This document shows positions 33,566-44,408 of a stretch of DNA of 64,000 bases, one piece after another. Source of the stretch: Neofusicoccum parvum (taxonomy: Eukaryota > Ascomycota > Dothideomycetes > Botryosphaeriales > Botryosphaeriaceae); the NCBI GenBank assembly GCA_020912385.1, contig CP087214.1, positions 2,294,001 to 2,358,000 of the forward strand, read 5' to 3'. Position 1 is the first letter of the stretch, and every line of letters begins with the position of its first letter. The notes under the pieces were generated by a model, which saw only the letters and a program-made list of their open reading frames with translations, did no database searches and was not told the origin of the DNA. The position numbers were made by a program, and so were the translations under genes.

Positions 33566-35070
33566 ATGAAGACAGAGATCACTATCAACGATGCGGACCT
33601 CGCGTCGCTCAAGGATAAGGTGGTTGTAGTCACCGGTACGTGGATTGAGGGAAAGAACTTCTCCGAGACAACACTTCTGAGTTCTTCTATTCTGAGCATT
33701 TGCACAACGAACATCTTTCCTATCGGGCCTGCCTCTTTCTTTCTCTTCACTCGTCAGGCCCTCATTGTCTGAGCTGAGCATCATTTGTCGTTCTTGTACG
33801 GCCATCGCTCTTGTTCTCATGCATGTTATCATGTCCTTGCATTTACTTTCAACCGCGACACGTCACAAAGCTGGAAGCCTAGCCCACTCGAGCCTCAGAC
33901 GGCATGAGATAGCAAGACTTGCCCCATCTGTGTGATAGCTCTGCTGAATGGTCAACCTGCCAAAAATAGCCCAGCCAATTGTGGTGGGGTGAATACGGGC
34001 AAGCGGAGCCTACCCACAGGAGCGGACGACAACACATCGTGAGGAGAAGGATGATGATCCCCGTCTGCAAAAGCCGGCATCCGTTCTTTCCTTCCTGGCA
34101 CCAACATACTTACCTTCTAATCACGCTATACTGCAGGCGGCTCTTGCGGCATTGGCCTCGCCACGGTCAACCTCCTCGTCTCGCTCGGCGCGTTCGTGGT
34201 CTCGGGCGACATCATCGCCCCACCACCTACTTCGTCCGATCGACTGATCTACCAACGCACGGACGTGACCAGCTGGACTGAGCTCTCCGCGCTGTTCAAG
34301 AAGGCGAAAGCCTTGCACGGCCGCATCGATCACGTCTTCGCCAACGCCGGCATCCCCACGCGGACGACGTACACGGAAGACGCGGTCGACGAGAACGGCG
34401 ACCTGCTCGAGCCAAGCCACCGGGTGGTCGACGTCGACCTGCGGGCCGTGATCAACACGACGGCGCTCGCCGTCTTCTACATGAAGCCGGAGAGGCAGCA
34501 GGGCGGAGGCAGCATCACCCTGACCGCCTCGGCGACCAGTAAGTACCGGTCTCCTCGCGCGGCAAGCTGCTCCGGACACCAACCGCTGACTCGCCACCAC
34601 CAGGCTTCCAGAGGTTCCGCGGCGCCGACTACGGTAAGCAGCTCGCACCTCCCCCGGACTCCAGACAAGGCAGGGAAGCTGACGGCGGCGCAGCGGTGGC
34701 CAAGCACGGCGTGCTGGGGCTGATGCGCGGGGTGCAGCCCAACCTGCGGCGGCAGGGCGTGGCGGTCCGCGTCAACACGGTCAACCCCAGCTGGACGGCG
34801 ACGGGGATCGTGCCGGCGGGGCTGCTGGAGGCGATCGGGGCGCGGGCGCAGGCGCCCGAGGCGGTGGCGCGCTCGGTGGGGCTGCTGATGGCCGACGCGG
34901 CCAGGGACGGCCAGGCGCTGTACTCGGTCGAGGGCCGCGTCTACGAGGTCGAGCAGGCGGTGCTGCTGCCGGCGGCGGCGGAGGGGATTGTGGGGGTGGG
35001 CCGGATGGGCGAGGACGAGGCGTTTGGGCGGATGGCGGAGAGGGCGGCGGCGACGGGGTGGGTGTCGTGA
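33566..35070 (+). CDS. short-chain dehydrogenase/reductase (SDR)
   Basis: 292 residues in four exons (33566-33635, 34137-34538, 34604-34633, 34694-35070). A classical NAD(P)-binding Rossmann fold: after splicing the glycine motif reads VVVTGGSCGIGLA (TGxxxGxG), then NAG in FANAGIP, a catalytic serine in TASATS and the Tyr-x3-Lys pair in DYAVAKHG, which spans the 30 nt third exon. The segment VRVNTVNPSWTATG is the usual substrate-loop start, followed by about 90 residues to the end. It resembles 15-hydroxyprostaglandin-dehydrogenase-like fungal SDRs; the substrate is unknown. The acidic residue after beta-2 (SGDI) suggests NAD(H). The first intron is 501 bp, about ten times the usual size in this window. 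The last exon is strongly G-rich at third positions. Confidence 0.88.
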
Positions 35071-36623
35071 TCGGGGTGGTGATTTGGCGGTGGTCGTGGG
35101 TGAGGCCGTGGGTGAGGTCGTGGGTGAGGTCGTGTACTGAGCACCGTGGTAGCGTGGGCTGAGAATCATGTCGTCATGCGGCACGGACGGGCTGAGTCGC
35201 GAGTGCAGCCGCGCTCAGACCGGCGGATCTGCGAATGCTGGCGGTGGCTGAACGATCCCGCCATAAGAAGGCGAGCGGCCGCGGGTTGACATGTTCTCGA
35301 AGAAAAAATTTTCCTTCGATCGATCAGATCACCGATGGGCTGGGGAAGCGCTGCTCGGGCGGCTGGCGTGACTGGTTAATCTATGGTGGCAAAAGGCGGA
35401 GAGAGCGGTGTGGGTGTTGAGGCCGCCGGCAGATGCGGACGCGAAGAAGAAGCGCCAGGCTGCAGAGCCTCCTCGCTAATCCGTAGCGGCCGCGCTGCTA
35501 GCCGCCGCCGCAGGGTTGTTTCACATCCGCGCTGCTGCGTCTGCAGGGCCCGAGACACAGCGGCTGCGTCGAGCTGCGTTTCCAGCGGGCGGGGCGTGTT
35601 ATCGCAGCGGCGGCGATATGGTGCGCCATCAGTCATGGAAACCTGCTTCGGGAAGCCGGAAAGCTCGACCCGGGAGCTTCCATGCAGCTGCGCGGTGGTG
35701 GAGTGGATCTGGCTGCGCTGGCCCACCCGCGGCGCGAGGCCCAATCACCAGCGTCCGCGGCCGCGTAGTTTCACGGCCTCCGATTGTCGCCCAATCGATC
35801 CGCGCCTGCACAACCACCACCACCACCACGGCCCCGTTGCCGTGCTGAGGCCTGACACGCGCACCGCCGCCGCCGCCGACTGTCGGCCACGTGAAGCCGG
35901 CCGGACGGTGATTCGGCGTCGAGTCGCGGCGCAGCGCGTCGAGCTCGTCCAGCAGACGAACCGCGGCGATCCACCAGCGCGCGTCCTGCAGCATCCATGG
36001 CGTCATCCTCTGCACCGTGTAGTCCGGACGGATTACACAGCACCCAGCACCCAGGAGGAACCACCGCGCCGCCGCGGCCGCGCACGTGACCGACGCGACA
36101 CCGCTCCCGCCTCGCGCGCAAACATCGCGTCCGCCGCCGCTCAACACCATCACCGCTACTCCATCCGCCTCACTCGCGCGCCGCCCCGGGCTGCGCGCCA
36201 GCCAATGCCGGGCGCGCCCCGTCCCAAGCCCAGGCCCGTCGTCGCCGGGCCCCGGCAGCGCCGCGCACTGACGATAAGACGGGTGGAACAACGAGGAACG
36301 ATCTTCCCCAGCACAGGGCAGTTTCGACAACGCAGCAATCACGCGCCAGGACGCGTCCCATGAGCGCGCTGGTCGACCAAACAATAATGGCGCCACCTGC
36401 GCTGGAGCAGCCAGAGCTTCGCAGCCCGCCCGCTGGCCCCGCCGACGATACAGCCGAAGAAATGGCGGTGTATGGCGATCATACTGCTCGAACTGGTGGA
36501 CCCGCTGGTCACGCCGCAGAACCCCATCCTTCGCGCGATAACATTGGGTGCGCCGCCGTGCATTGGTGTTGATATACCTCTGCGGCCGCGCAACCACGCC
36601 GCTCTCCTGCCTGCAAAGCCTCC
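35071..36623. other. 1.5 kb GC-rich upstream region of the large disordered-protein gene
   Basis: No gene is supported; the long frames on both strands are a by-product of GC-richness and are Arg/Ala/Pro-rich noise. A (CAC)n run occurs at about 35812-35831 and the tandem GTGGGTGAG-type repeat at 35095-35130. Part of this stretch may be a long 5' leader. Confidence 0.5.
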
Positions 36624-39600
36624 ATGGGGGCCGCTGAGTCCAAGGCCGTCCAAGCACCGGGCGGAGACACGACCATCACCTTCTCCCACGACTTCGCCCA
36701 CGCAGCCGGCGCTGCTGCCACCCTCCTCCCGTCTGTGACGACCATGGGCAACAACGCCTCCGTCCCCGCCCAAGGCCCCGACTCCTTGCCCCCGGACGCG
36801 GATCCAGCAACCATCACTGTGCCCGCCGCCGACGACATCGACTCCAATGACCTGCAGCCGGCCGTCACAGCCTCCAGTGTGCAGTCGGCCGCCCCGTCGT
36901 CAGCCGCCCCCGACAGGCCGAGCGGCAAGGACAAGCGCCCGGCCTTCCTGCGCCGTCTGACCACCGCCCCGACGGCCGTCTCGACCGCCACCACCCACGC
37001 CGAGAATGTGTCGGCCAACCCGGCCTCGTCGAGTCCGGCCGAGGGGCAGATGCTGGGGGCCAAGGAGCACTTGACCAAGTCGAACGCATCCATCATCCGC
37101 GCATCCCCGTCCTCGCAGCCCGCCGAGCTTGCCGTTGGCAACGTCGAGTTGGGCCATCACCTGCACGGCAATGCCGCTCCTGCCGCCATCACGCTCCCTC
37201 CATCGCGTCCCTCGACCCGGGGCTCGTCCTGCTCGGTGAGCAGCCTGGGCTCTGGCGACCACGCCTTCATTCCCTCGGCCAAGTGGGACTCGATGCACCA
37301 TGCTGCCGGCGAAGTCTCGCCGCTCGATCGATCGCTGAACAACTCGCCCGCCCCCGCCTCGTTCTCCAACTTCGACGGACAGACGAACCACTGCAATGGT
37401 CGCTTCCCCGGAGACGACGGAACCACCGCCCCCATCGCCCTGTCAGAGGGCGATGCCAGCTGGCGCCAGGAATTCCTCGCCGGCCAGGACACGGAGCCCG
37501 GCTCGTGGCACGAGGAAAACCAGAGGAGACGCAGCCTGGCCGCCGAGCATAGACTCGACATGGCTCTGGAGAACCTCCGTCGGAACAGCATCCCCGCCAG
37601 CGTCGCCACCGGCCAGACCTTCGGCTCCTTCGCCCACCCGTACGAGAATTTTGACGACGAGGAGAGCGACGACGACGTCCGCTACGAAATCAGGCCAGAG
37701 TACCTGCCGCTGCCCGACGACGCCACCGACGGCACCGCCGACGACGAGCTCTCCATCAGCATGGCCACCTCGACCGACTTTGAGAAGTACTACAGTACCG
37801 GCATGACGAGCCAGATCTCCAACGATCTGCGCAATAAGTTCTCGTCTGAGTCACTCGGCCGCGAAGCCGGCCAGCAGGCCGCCGCCGCCTCCGCCTCTTT
37901 CCACCACAGCACGATGGACGAACTCCACATCGGCCAGACGGGGTCCGACACGGAGGTGGACAAAGCCACGACCGTGGGCAACGGGGACGATGTTGGCATC
38001 CCTGAGGAGAAGGCTTCCGTTTCGGACGCTTCCTCCGAGATCGAGGTGACCACCCCGGCCGCACCAGGAGGCCTGGAAGACCCTGCCCCACTCCAGAATG
38101 ACGCAGACGAGCGCGGCCAGCCTGCGCCTGACTCAGAGGCGGTTGATAAAGACACCCCTGCAGAGCAGATCGTTTCCGCAGACGTCGCCTCGGCCGAGTC
38201 AGTCGAGCAACCCAATTCGGACATCAGGGCGGTGGACATCCCGCTGCCGGAATCGGAACAAGAGGAGTCCGTTCTTGACGATGCGACGCAGGACCAAGAC
38301 AGCGTTGCCGTCGAGTCTGCCTCCGAGACGAAGGACGATGGCGTGCTTGTCAACGATGCTGCTGCCGCGGACGAAGTCCCGTCGAGCACCACTGTTGTCG
38401 AGGCTGTCCACGACGAGTCGAGTGCAGTGTCGGAGCTCTTCCAGGCAGCACCCGCACCGGAGGCGGACCAGTTCGAGGAACAGCTGAAGGCCTTCAAGGA
38501 GCCTGAGCCGCTCGACCAAGGGGGCAACGCCTCTCCGCTTGACGCCTTCGACGACGTCGCCGCCGCCGCCGCTAGCGCCAACGTGGACGCCGCGGAGGAC
38601 GATATCTGTGCAGGACCACAGGAGCGCCCCTCCCCGAGCGTCGCCGCCGCACCGTGCGTGGACATCTCGGACAAGGCTTCCGTCAAGGCGGCGCCTTTCC
38701 CCGCGCACGAGGCCTCCCCCATCATCGCCGCCCGCGCAGTCAACCAGCACACCAGCGAAACACCCGCCGAACAGGCCGCCGAGAGCGCCCAGCCCAGCAC
38801 TCCGCAGGCGGCGGCGCCTCGCCCTGTTTTCCGTACGGCCACGGCCGAGTCAGTCAGCCTGAAGGACATCCTCGACGAGTCGCGCCTGGTCGAGTCGCCG
38901 AGCAACGATGTGCACTCTAACAAGGATGGCCAGAGCGCCTCGAGCCTGGCGCTGACCAGCTCACTGCCGAAGGACGTCGTGGCGAGGAAGGAGAGCGGTG
39001 GTGACGCCGCTGGGCCGGAGGGTGTGCCAGACTACGCCAACGCCGGCGACGATGACGGGTGGGCGATTCCGGGTCGGGTGCAGGATGAGCCGTCGTCGCG
39101 CATCCCGGTCGCCCGTAAGGCTAGGAGGAAGAGTCTGCCGATGTTGTTCAAGGATATCAAGGACAGCAGGAAGGAGGCCAAGGAGAAGGAGAAGGAAAAA
39201 GAGAAGGAGAAGGAGAGAGAAAAAGAGAAAGCCAAGGAGAAGAGCTTCCTCCCGGTGAAGAAGGAGTTGAAGGATGTGAAGACCGGGCTTGGCTTGAAGA
39301 AAGACCACAAGCCCATCATCACGGCGGGGATCAGGGAATCCAAGATCCCTGCTGCTCCTCTTTCGGCCAGTGTTGCTGAAGGATCGAGAACACCATTCAG
39401 CCCCGGTAAGAAGGGCCGCAACGTGCTGCAGCGCAACACGTCAACCAGCAGGCTCCTCGAGCAGCCGCTGGCATCGCCCACCTCGCCTCTCAAGGAGAAA
39501 AAGAAGCGCAGTTCGCTGCTTGGCGCTGTGTTCGGCCGCTCAAGTGCGGCGCAAGACTACAACAAAGAGAAGGAGAAGGAGCAGAAGGAGCAGAAGCCGA

Positions 39601-41534
39601 AGAAGAAGGACAGCAGAAGTAAGTTGGCCATCCCTCCGCGCCGCTACAGCCTGGCAGGCCCATTCGGCGGCCATGATGACCTCGCTGCCCTCGCGGCCCC
39701 TCGACTTCCCACCCCCAAGCGCGTCCAAGAGATTTCTGCCTTGTCGCGGCAGGAGGGCGCGAGCAAGGCGCAGGAGAGGCCGCGCAGTGGTAGCCAGTCT
39801 CTGGAATCGCTGCACCATGAAGGGGAGCTTGTCACCAGTGCATCCGACCTGGCTGCAGCAGTTGCCGCAGCAGTGGACGCAAACCACCGTGAGCTGCAGT
39901 CTGGAGTGCGCCGGCCGGGCGTGATCCCCGAGCCTGGCTCCGAGTGGGAGGAGTGGGAGCAGAAGGCGCGCGAACTGGAGGGCAGCCGCACCATGAAGGT
40001 GCCCGACTCGCCCTCGTCGCAGATCAGCATCCCCGCCGTCCTGCACGGTCCTGGCACGCCCACGCAGGCCAAGTTGTACCCGTACGGGCCGGACAGCTAC
40101 CCCTTCTACCAATACGCCCCTCCGCCTCTCCCTCCTCACCTCCAGCCTGCTACGAGACAACCGTTCTACTATGGCAACCCTCCGCGCTCTGCCACCTTCA
40201 ACGAGGAAGCGTCAGCAAGACCGTATGCCCCCGGCTACGGATCTCTGCAGCGCAGGTACTCGGAGCACTTCAGCTCTGCGTCTGCAAGAGGCTTGCCGCC
40301 GTTCCCGCCCCATCTGTACGGCCTGAGAGACGGCGACTACGCCGGCTTCCCTCTCAGACAGACCAGCCAGCCGCAGCTCCGGCCGCAGAGCCACAACGGT
40401 CCGTCAAGCCCCAGCCATGCCGGAGCGACGCTGCACGGCAAGTCTCCCGTCCAGGACAAGAGCGGTCTCGCCGGCGAATCGTCGGACAGCCCGGTTGCGT
40501 CCAACGCCGCCACTGTCGACAGCTTCGAGCAAGACACGGCCCCATACTTCCCGCCGCCCATGCCGCTGCCAGGCCAGACCATGGAGTCTTTCGAGAAGCA
40601 GCAGCGCGCGTGGTACGAGCAGCAGGCGCAGGCCGCCAGCCGGCGCGATAGCGGCTACTCGCCACAGTACGGCTACCCCGGCCAAACCCTGGCCTACCCG
40701 CCCCCACCGCAGGACTTCCCGCCTCACCTCGCCGCCGCCGCCGCGCAGGGCTTCTACCCCTACCCGCCACAGTGGTACTGGCCGCAAGGTCCCTACCCCC
40801 CACCACCCCAGGCGCACGGCTACCCACCCTACTACCCGCCCACGGCCGGCGCCCACAGCCACTCCCCTGAGGACTACTACCACCAGGCCCTCCGCGAGCA
40901 GCAGCAGCACGAGCGCGCCGACTCCGACACCGACAACGAGGGCTCCGGCACCCCGACCAACCCCTTTGCCGCCACTCCCTACGGCTTCCTTCCTGCCCCG
41001 CCCCGGTCTTCCTACACGCCCACGGGTGCCCCGACTACCGCCCCCTACGGCTATCCCCGTCAGGAGATGCGCTGGCGCGACCTGACTTCCACCGGCGGCG
41101 AGGACACGCGCCGCCCCGGACCGGCGCAGGTCAGCCACAAGCGCATCGACTCGGGCGCATACGCCGGGGGTCCGACATCGCCGACGGGCGGGCCGCTGTC
41201 AGCGCACCCGCCGAGCCCGCACGTCGGGCAGGGCGTCGGCGGCGAGGCCGAAGACGCCAAGCGCGAGTCGCCCATCTCGCCGACGACGAGCAAGCAGGAG
41301 GGCGGGCCGGTGCAGCGGCGGCAGACGGTCAGCGTGGGCGCAATGAGCGCGGCGCGGAGCAAGCTGGAGACGGTCATGGAGCCGGTGGAGCTGGCGGACA
41401 CCGACGTCGGGTTCAGGGGCGCGTGGCGGTCAAGGAACGGGAGCAGGGATTCGGGGCTGCAGCCGGTGATGCACGCGGCGAGCTATCCGGGGATGGAGTG
41501 GATGCCGGAGGTGGGAGAGGTGGAGTCGCAGTGA
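36624..41534 (+). CDS. large intrinsically disordered protein with N-myristoylation signal
   Basis: Intronless, 1636 residues, no enzyme domain recognised. The start (CCTCCATGG context) gives MGAAESKA, a good N-myristoylation signal (Gly2, Ser6). A second in-frame ATG at residue 41 gives MGNNASV, which also fits. The first half is Ser/Ala/acid-rich. Residues about 845-885 form a lysine-glutamate tract, likely a single charged helix, preceded by ARRKSLPMLFKDIKD; a second KEKE tract occurs at about 975-995. Residues about 1145-1415 are Pro/Tyr/Gly/Gln-rich, of the kind that forms condensates or binds SH3/WW domains. The likely place of action is the cytosolic face of a membrane, as scaffold or trafficking factor; this is inference. 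Long antisense frames over this gene are shadows. Confidence 0.85.
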   Translation: MGAAESKAVQAPGGDTTITFSHDFAHAAGAAATLLPSVTTMGNNASVPAQGPDSLPPDADPATITVPAADDIDSNDLQPAVTASSVQSAAPSSAAPDRPSGKDKRPAFLRRLTTAPTAVSTATTHAENVSANPASSSPAEGQMLGAKEHLTKSNASIIRASPSSQPAELAVGNVELGHHLHGNAAPAAITLPPSRPSTRGSSCSVSSLGSGDHAFIPSAKWDSMHHAAGEVSPLDRSLNNSPAPASFSNFDGQTNHCNGRFPGDDGTTAPIALSEGDASWRQEFLAGQDTEPGSWHEENQRRRSLAAEHRLDMALENLRRNSIPASVATGQTFGSFAHPYENFDDEESDDDVRYEIRPEYLPLPDDATDGTADDELSISMATSTDFEKYYSTGMTSQISNDLRNKFSSESLGREAGQQAAAASASFHHSTMDELHIGQTGSDTEVDKATTVGNGDDVGIPEEKASVSDASSEIEVTTPAAPGGLEDPAPLQNDADERGQPAPDSEAVDKDTPAEQIVSADVASAESVEQPNSDIRAVDIPLPESEQEESVLDDATQDQDSVAVESASETKDDGVLVNDAAAADEVPSSTTVVEAVHDESSAVSELFQAAPAPEADQFEEQLKAFKEPEPLDQGGNASPLDAFDDVAAAAASANVDAAEDDICAGPQERPSPSVAAAPCVDISDKASVKAAPFPAHEASPIIAARAVNQHTSETPAEQAAESAQPSTPQAAAPRPVFRTATAESVSLKDILDESRLVESPSNDVHSNKDGQSASSLALTSSLPKDVVARKESGGDAAGPEGVPDYANAGDDDGWAIPGRVQDEPSSRIPVARKARRKSLPMLFKDIKDSRKEAKEKEKEKEKEKEREKEKAKEKSFLPVKKELKDVKTGLGLKKDHKPIITAGIRESKIPAAPLSASVAEGSRTPFSPGKKGRNVLQRNTSTSRLLEQPLASPTSPLKEKKKRSSLLGAVFGRSSAAQDYNKEKEKEQKEQKPKKKDSRSKLAIPPRRYSLAGPFGGHDDLAALAAPRLPTPKRVQEISALSRQEGASKAQERPRSGSQSLESLHHEGELVTSASDLAAAVAAAVDANHRELQSGVRRPGVIPEPGSEWEEWEQKARELEGSRTMKVPDSPSSQISIPAVLHGPGTPTQAKLYPYGPDSYPFYQYAPPPLPPHLQPATRQPFYYGNPPRSATFNEEASARPYAPGYGSLQRRYSEHFSSASARGLPPFPPHLYGLRDGDYAGFPLRQTSQPQLRPQSHNGPSSPSHAGATLHGKSPVQDKSGLAGESSDSPVASNAATVDSFEQDTAPYFPPPMPLPGQTMESFEKQQRAWYEQQAQAASRRDSGYSPQYGYPGQTLAYPPPPQDFPPHLAAAAAQGFYPYPPQWYWPQGPYPPPPQAHGYPPYYPPTAGAHSHSPEDYYHQALREQQQHERADSDTDNEGSGTPTNPFAATPYGFLPAPPRSSYTPTGAPTTAPYGYPRQEMRWRDLTSTGGEDTRRPGPAQVSHKRIDSGAYAGGPTSPTGGPLSAHPPSPHVGQGVGGEAEDAKRESPISPTTSKQEGGPVQRRQTVSVGAMSAARSKLETVMEPVELADTDVGFRGAWRSRNGSRDSGLQPVMHAASYPGMEWMPEVGEVESQ

Positions 41535-42316
41535 GGAGGGATTTACGAGATTTATGATTTTTTTTTGATGACGATGTGTTGATGGATTGCGGATTCCCCC
41601 CAATGATGCTTCTTTTTTTTGTTTTTCTCGGTTACTTATTTTTTTTATTAGGATCGGATGGGGAGGGTTATCAAAAGTTTTCTCCTTTTCCAATGGTTTT
41701 CTTGTTTTCTTCTTCTCCCCCCAATTTGTCGTGGGACCTTGGGGAGGCGGCTTATAGATGATCCCAGCCAGTCTGTCTCTGCTCTTTCTCCTCGTTCTCC
41801 TCTTGTCTCTCTCGTCTTTCTCTCTTCGTCTCGGCCGCCCCCCGCCAGCCCAGCTGCTCCGTCGCTGCTGCTGCTCTACATGTGTAACTTGTCTCCCTCT
41901 CAAACCCCCCTCCCTCCCTCACCAAACATACCATGTACGAATGATGTGTACGTATATCTCTGTTGCTCTGTCAACGCTCCGGACGGGGAACGGCCTCGTC
42001 GCTGCGGAATGCGAAAATTGGTTTTCTTGGATCCTGCATCTCATGGCTTGTGGTGTCCTGTGCACGGGAGAGGTGGCCGCGCGTTGCTGTGGCTGCGGCT
42101 GCGTACACACAGACAGGAGTTCTATGATGGTAGACTGGCTGGGTTAAGCGGACGAGAACTGGGCGGTAGTAACCGACGTTACCCGCAGTGTGGGGTGAGA
42201 GGATCGTATTAATTTGGGTTGGTGGCTGGATGCTGGTAGTGTATGATCTACGAAGGCTAGGAATATCTTAAACTCCTTTTCAGACACACGGGATTAAATT
42301 CCTCTCCACGATCGCT
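41535..42316. other. T-rich downstream region, 3' UTR of the disordered-protein gene
   Basis: Contains several T runs (41559-41567, 41612-41630, 41638-41648) after the stop codon at 41532-41534, in keeping with a 3' UTR, then pyrimidine-rich sequence. No gene is supported. Confidence 0.5.
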
Positions 42317-43932
42317 CTAACCCCAGCCAAAAGCCTCCGCCGTCCCACCCACAATGTCAACCCCCTCCCGCACGCACCTCAACGGCCACGCCACGCGCGC
42401 CCTCCACGCCCCGTCGTCGTCCAACGCGCCCTCCACCGCCGCCGCAACCGCCTCGCTCCACCCCTCCACCACCCAGCCCTCCTCAAACCCCCTCGCCAGC
42501 GCCGCGAAGTGCGCCAGCACCGCCACCGCCACCGCCTCCCCCCGCCCCACCGCCTCCAGGTACCCCGGCGTCGCCGTCACCGGCCACAGCCACACGCTGC
42601 CGCCCGCACGAGCTTCCGCGGCGACCGCGTGCGCCACCCGCAGCGCCGCCACCGCTGCTCGCTCGTCCGCCGTCTGCGCGAGCCCGGCTAGCTCGTCGAG
42701 GTGCGTCGTGAATGCGCTGGGCGGCGGCGGCAAGGCGGCGGGTGGCGCGGCGTCCGTGTGGAGGATGGCGTGGAGCGGGCTGCTGCGCGCCCAGGCGCGG
42801 ATGGAGGGGACGGTGAAGATGGTGGCGGCGGCTGTGGGGAGGCGTGAGACTGGTTTTTTGGAGTGGTTGGGATGGGGTGGGGGGCGGGCGTACCTTGGGA
42901 GAGCAGGAGGGAGTGGGCGATGTCGTGGACGGTGAGGGGGCGGCCGTGCTTGTGCGCGTCGGCGATGGCGAAGAACTGGATTTTGAAGATGAGCGAGGCG
43001 AGGAGGATGTAGGCGGGGCTGTTTTCGCGGTTTAGCTGGTGGAACTGGGTCGAGTACTGCTCGAGGGCTAGTCTCTTGTGGCGGGTCGAGACGGTGTTGC
43101 AGGCGGTGCGTTTTTCTGGGTGCGTGTATCCTAGGTGAAGAGAGGAGATGGCAAGCAAGCCGTGTAGTAGAAATTCCTGATTTTGGTTATTACAGGAGTC
43201 GGTTGGCGTGCGATTGGAGAGCTTACGTGAGAAAATGCAATCTGTGGAACAGCGAACCTCCACAGGTCTTGCTGGGACTCTGCGGTGACGAGGGTTCTCC
43301 ACACGTGAGAATCAAAATGGTGGATTAGCTGGAGATCTTGCTTCCAATTAACTCGCAACACGCCTCCTCGCTGCTCAAAGTCCTGGCATGCTGATTGTGG
43401 TTGCCTTGGTTGTAATTTGCGGTCGTTTTGACTCGTGGGGCTAAGCGCATGGGTCATCGAGGATGTCTCAGGCTTACCGTCCTCGCCTGTTGTTGGAAGA
43501 CACGGCGTGGCTGTTCCACTTGAGGTATGGTCGATGCCTTCCAATGTAGAATGCTGCGAATGATTGGATGGCAGGGCCGCTTGGAGTGTTCTATATTGAG
43601 TTGTGACGGGGCCTTGACCCAGACTACATTCCACGCCGTGGCGTCTGCAGCCGGAGCAAGGACGTTTCTCATCGCACTATTTGTTGTGATATATTAGCAG
43701 CGCTCCAGCAACTAAAATCAAAGGCGGTTGGGCTGGTCGTTCCATACTTGGAAGCTTTGTGTTGCATCTTGTGGGGAGGAGTCGAATTCGGGAATCTGTC
43801 GAGTTGGGAGAAGCCCGAACGCGAAGGACATTGAAAACATGAAACTGAGAAGAAACGTGCCTTTACATGACGTTGCTTACACCTTACGCAGCCGTTACGG
43901 GACTTCTTATGGCCAGTTCTCGCGGCTCGCAT
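42317..43932 (-). CDS. Zn2Cys6 transcription factor
   Basis: 439 residues in four exons (43932-43861, 43676-43227, 43176-42894, 42831-42317). The zinc cluster is canonical after splicing: C15-x2-C18-x6-C25-x5-C31-x2-C34-x6-C41 (CVRCKQRHVK joined to CDEKRPCSGC). The first intron (43677-43860, 184 bp) splits the cluster and appears to use a GC donor (AAG/GCACGT) with a TAG acceptor; the nearer GT donor would delete two residues of the cluster. The remainder (EFLLHGLLAISSLHLGY, ALEQYSTQFHQLN) is of the Fungal_trans_2 (PF11951) type seen in UPC2-like regulators. The last exon is Ala/Val-rich with G-ending codons. It probably regulates nearby genes such as RTA1, P450 or the sugar transporter (inference). 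Confidence 0.85.
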
Positions 43933-44408
43933 AGCCAAACAACAAGTCTTCTCGTTGTGAAAGGTGGTCGCTGAGTTGGCCGATGTGGAGAGTTCCGATG
44001 TGGACTAATAAAGGATACGGACATCGGGCCCAAGCTTCGGAAAGATACCAATCAACAGCGCGTCTTTATACAAGCCCGCAGACGAAACCGAAGCCAGCAC
44101 CAACGAGGCGTAAGCCTTTCCGCAAACCACCGCATACCGCCGGAACAAACGCCCATGACACTGGTCTCAACGTACCTGCATAGCCCCGTTAATTGAAATG
44201 CCAGCGCTAGAAAACAACTTGTCTAGGCAACCATTTCTAAAAACAGGGCGCAGCAGAAAAGCCCAGTGTCGCGAGTCGGAAGTATAAAGCATGTAGAAAA
44301 TACGCTGGTCCATCCTGCACCCTACCGAAGTCCAGAATCTCTTTCGAAGCCCTGATATTCGGCAATCCACCCAAATTACTCAATCGACTTTGTGCTGTCA
44401 CTGACAAC
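43933..44408. promoter_or_regulatory. divergent promoter of the Zn2Cys6 regulator and the RTA1 gene
   Basis: 476 bp between divergent genes. A TATAAA element at 44283-44288 lies about 120 bases before the RTA1 ATG. No inverted CGG repeat of the Zn2Cys6 type was obvious. Confidence 0.5.

Noticed and set aside
35383..36363. 326-codon plus-strand ORF upstream of the disordered-protein gene
   Set aside because: Arg/Pro-rich GC-driven frame with equally long frames on the opposite strand; no domain.
37790..38923. Long minus-strand ORF inside the disordered-protein gene
   Set aside because: Ser/Ala-rich shadow produced by high GC3 of the plus-strand gene; no motif.
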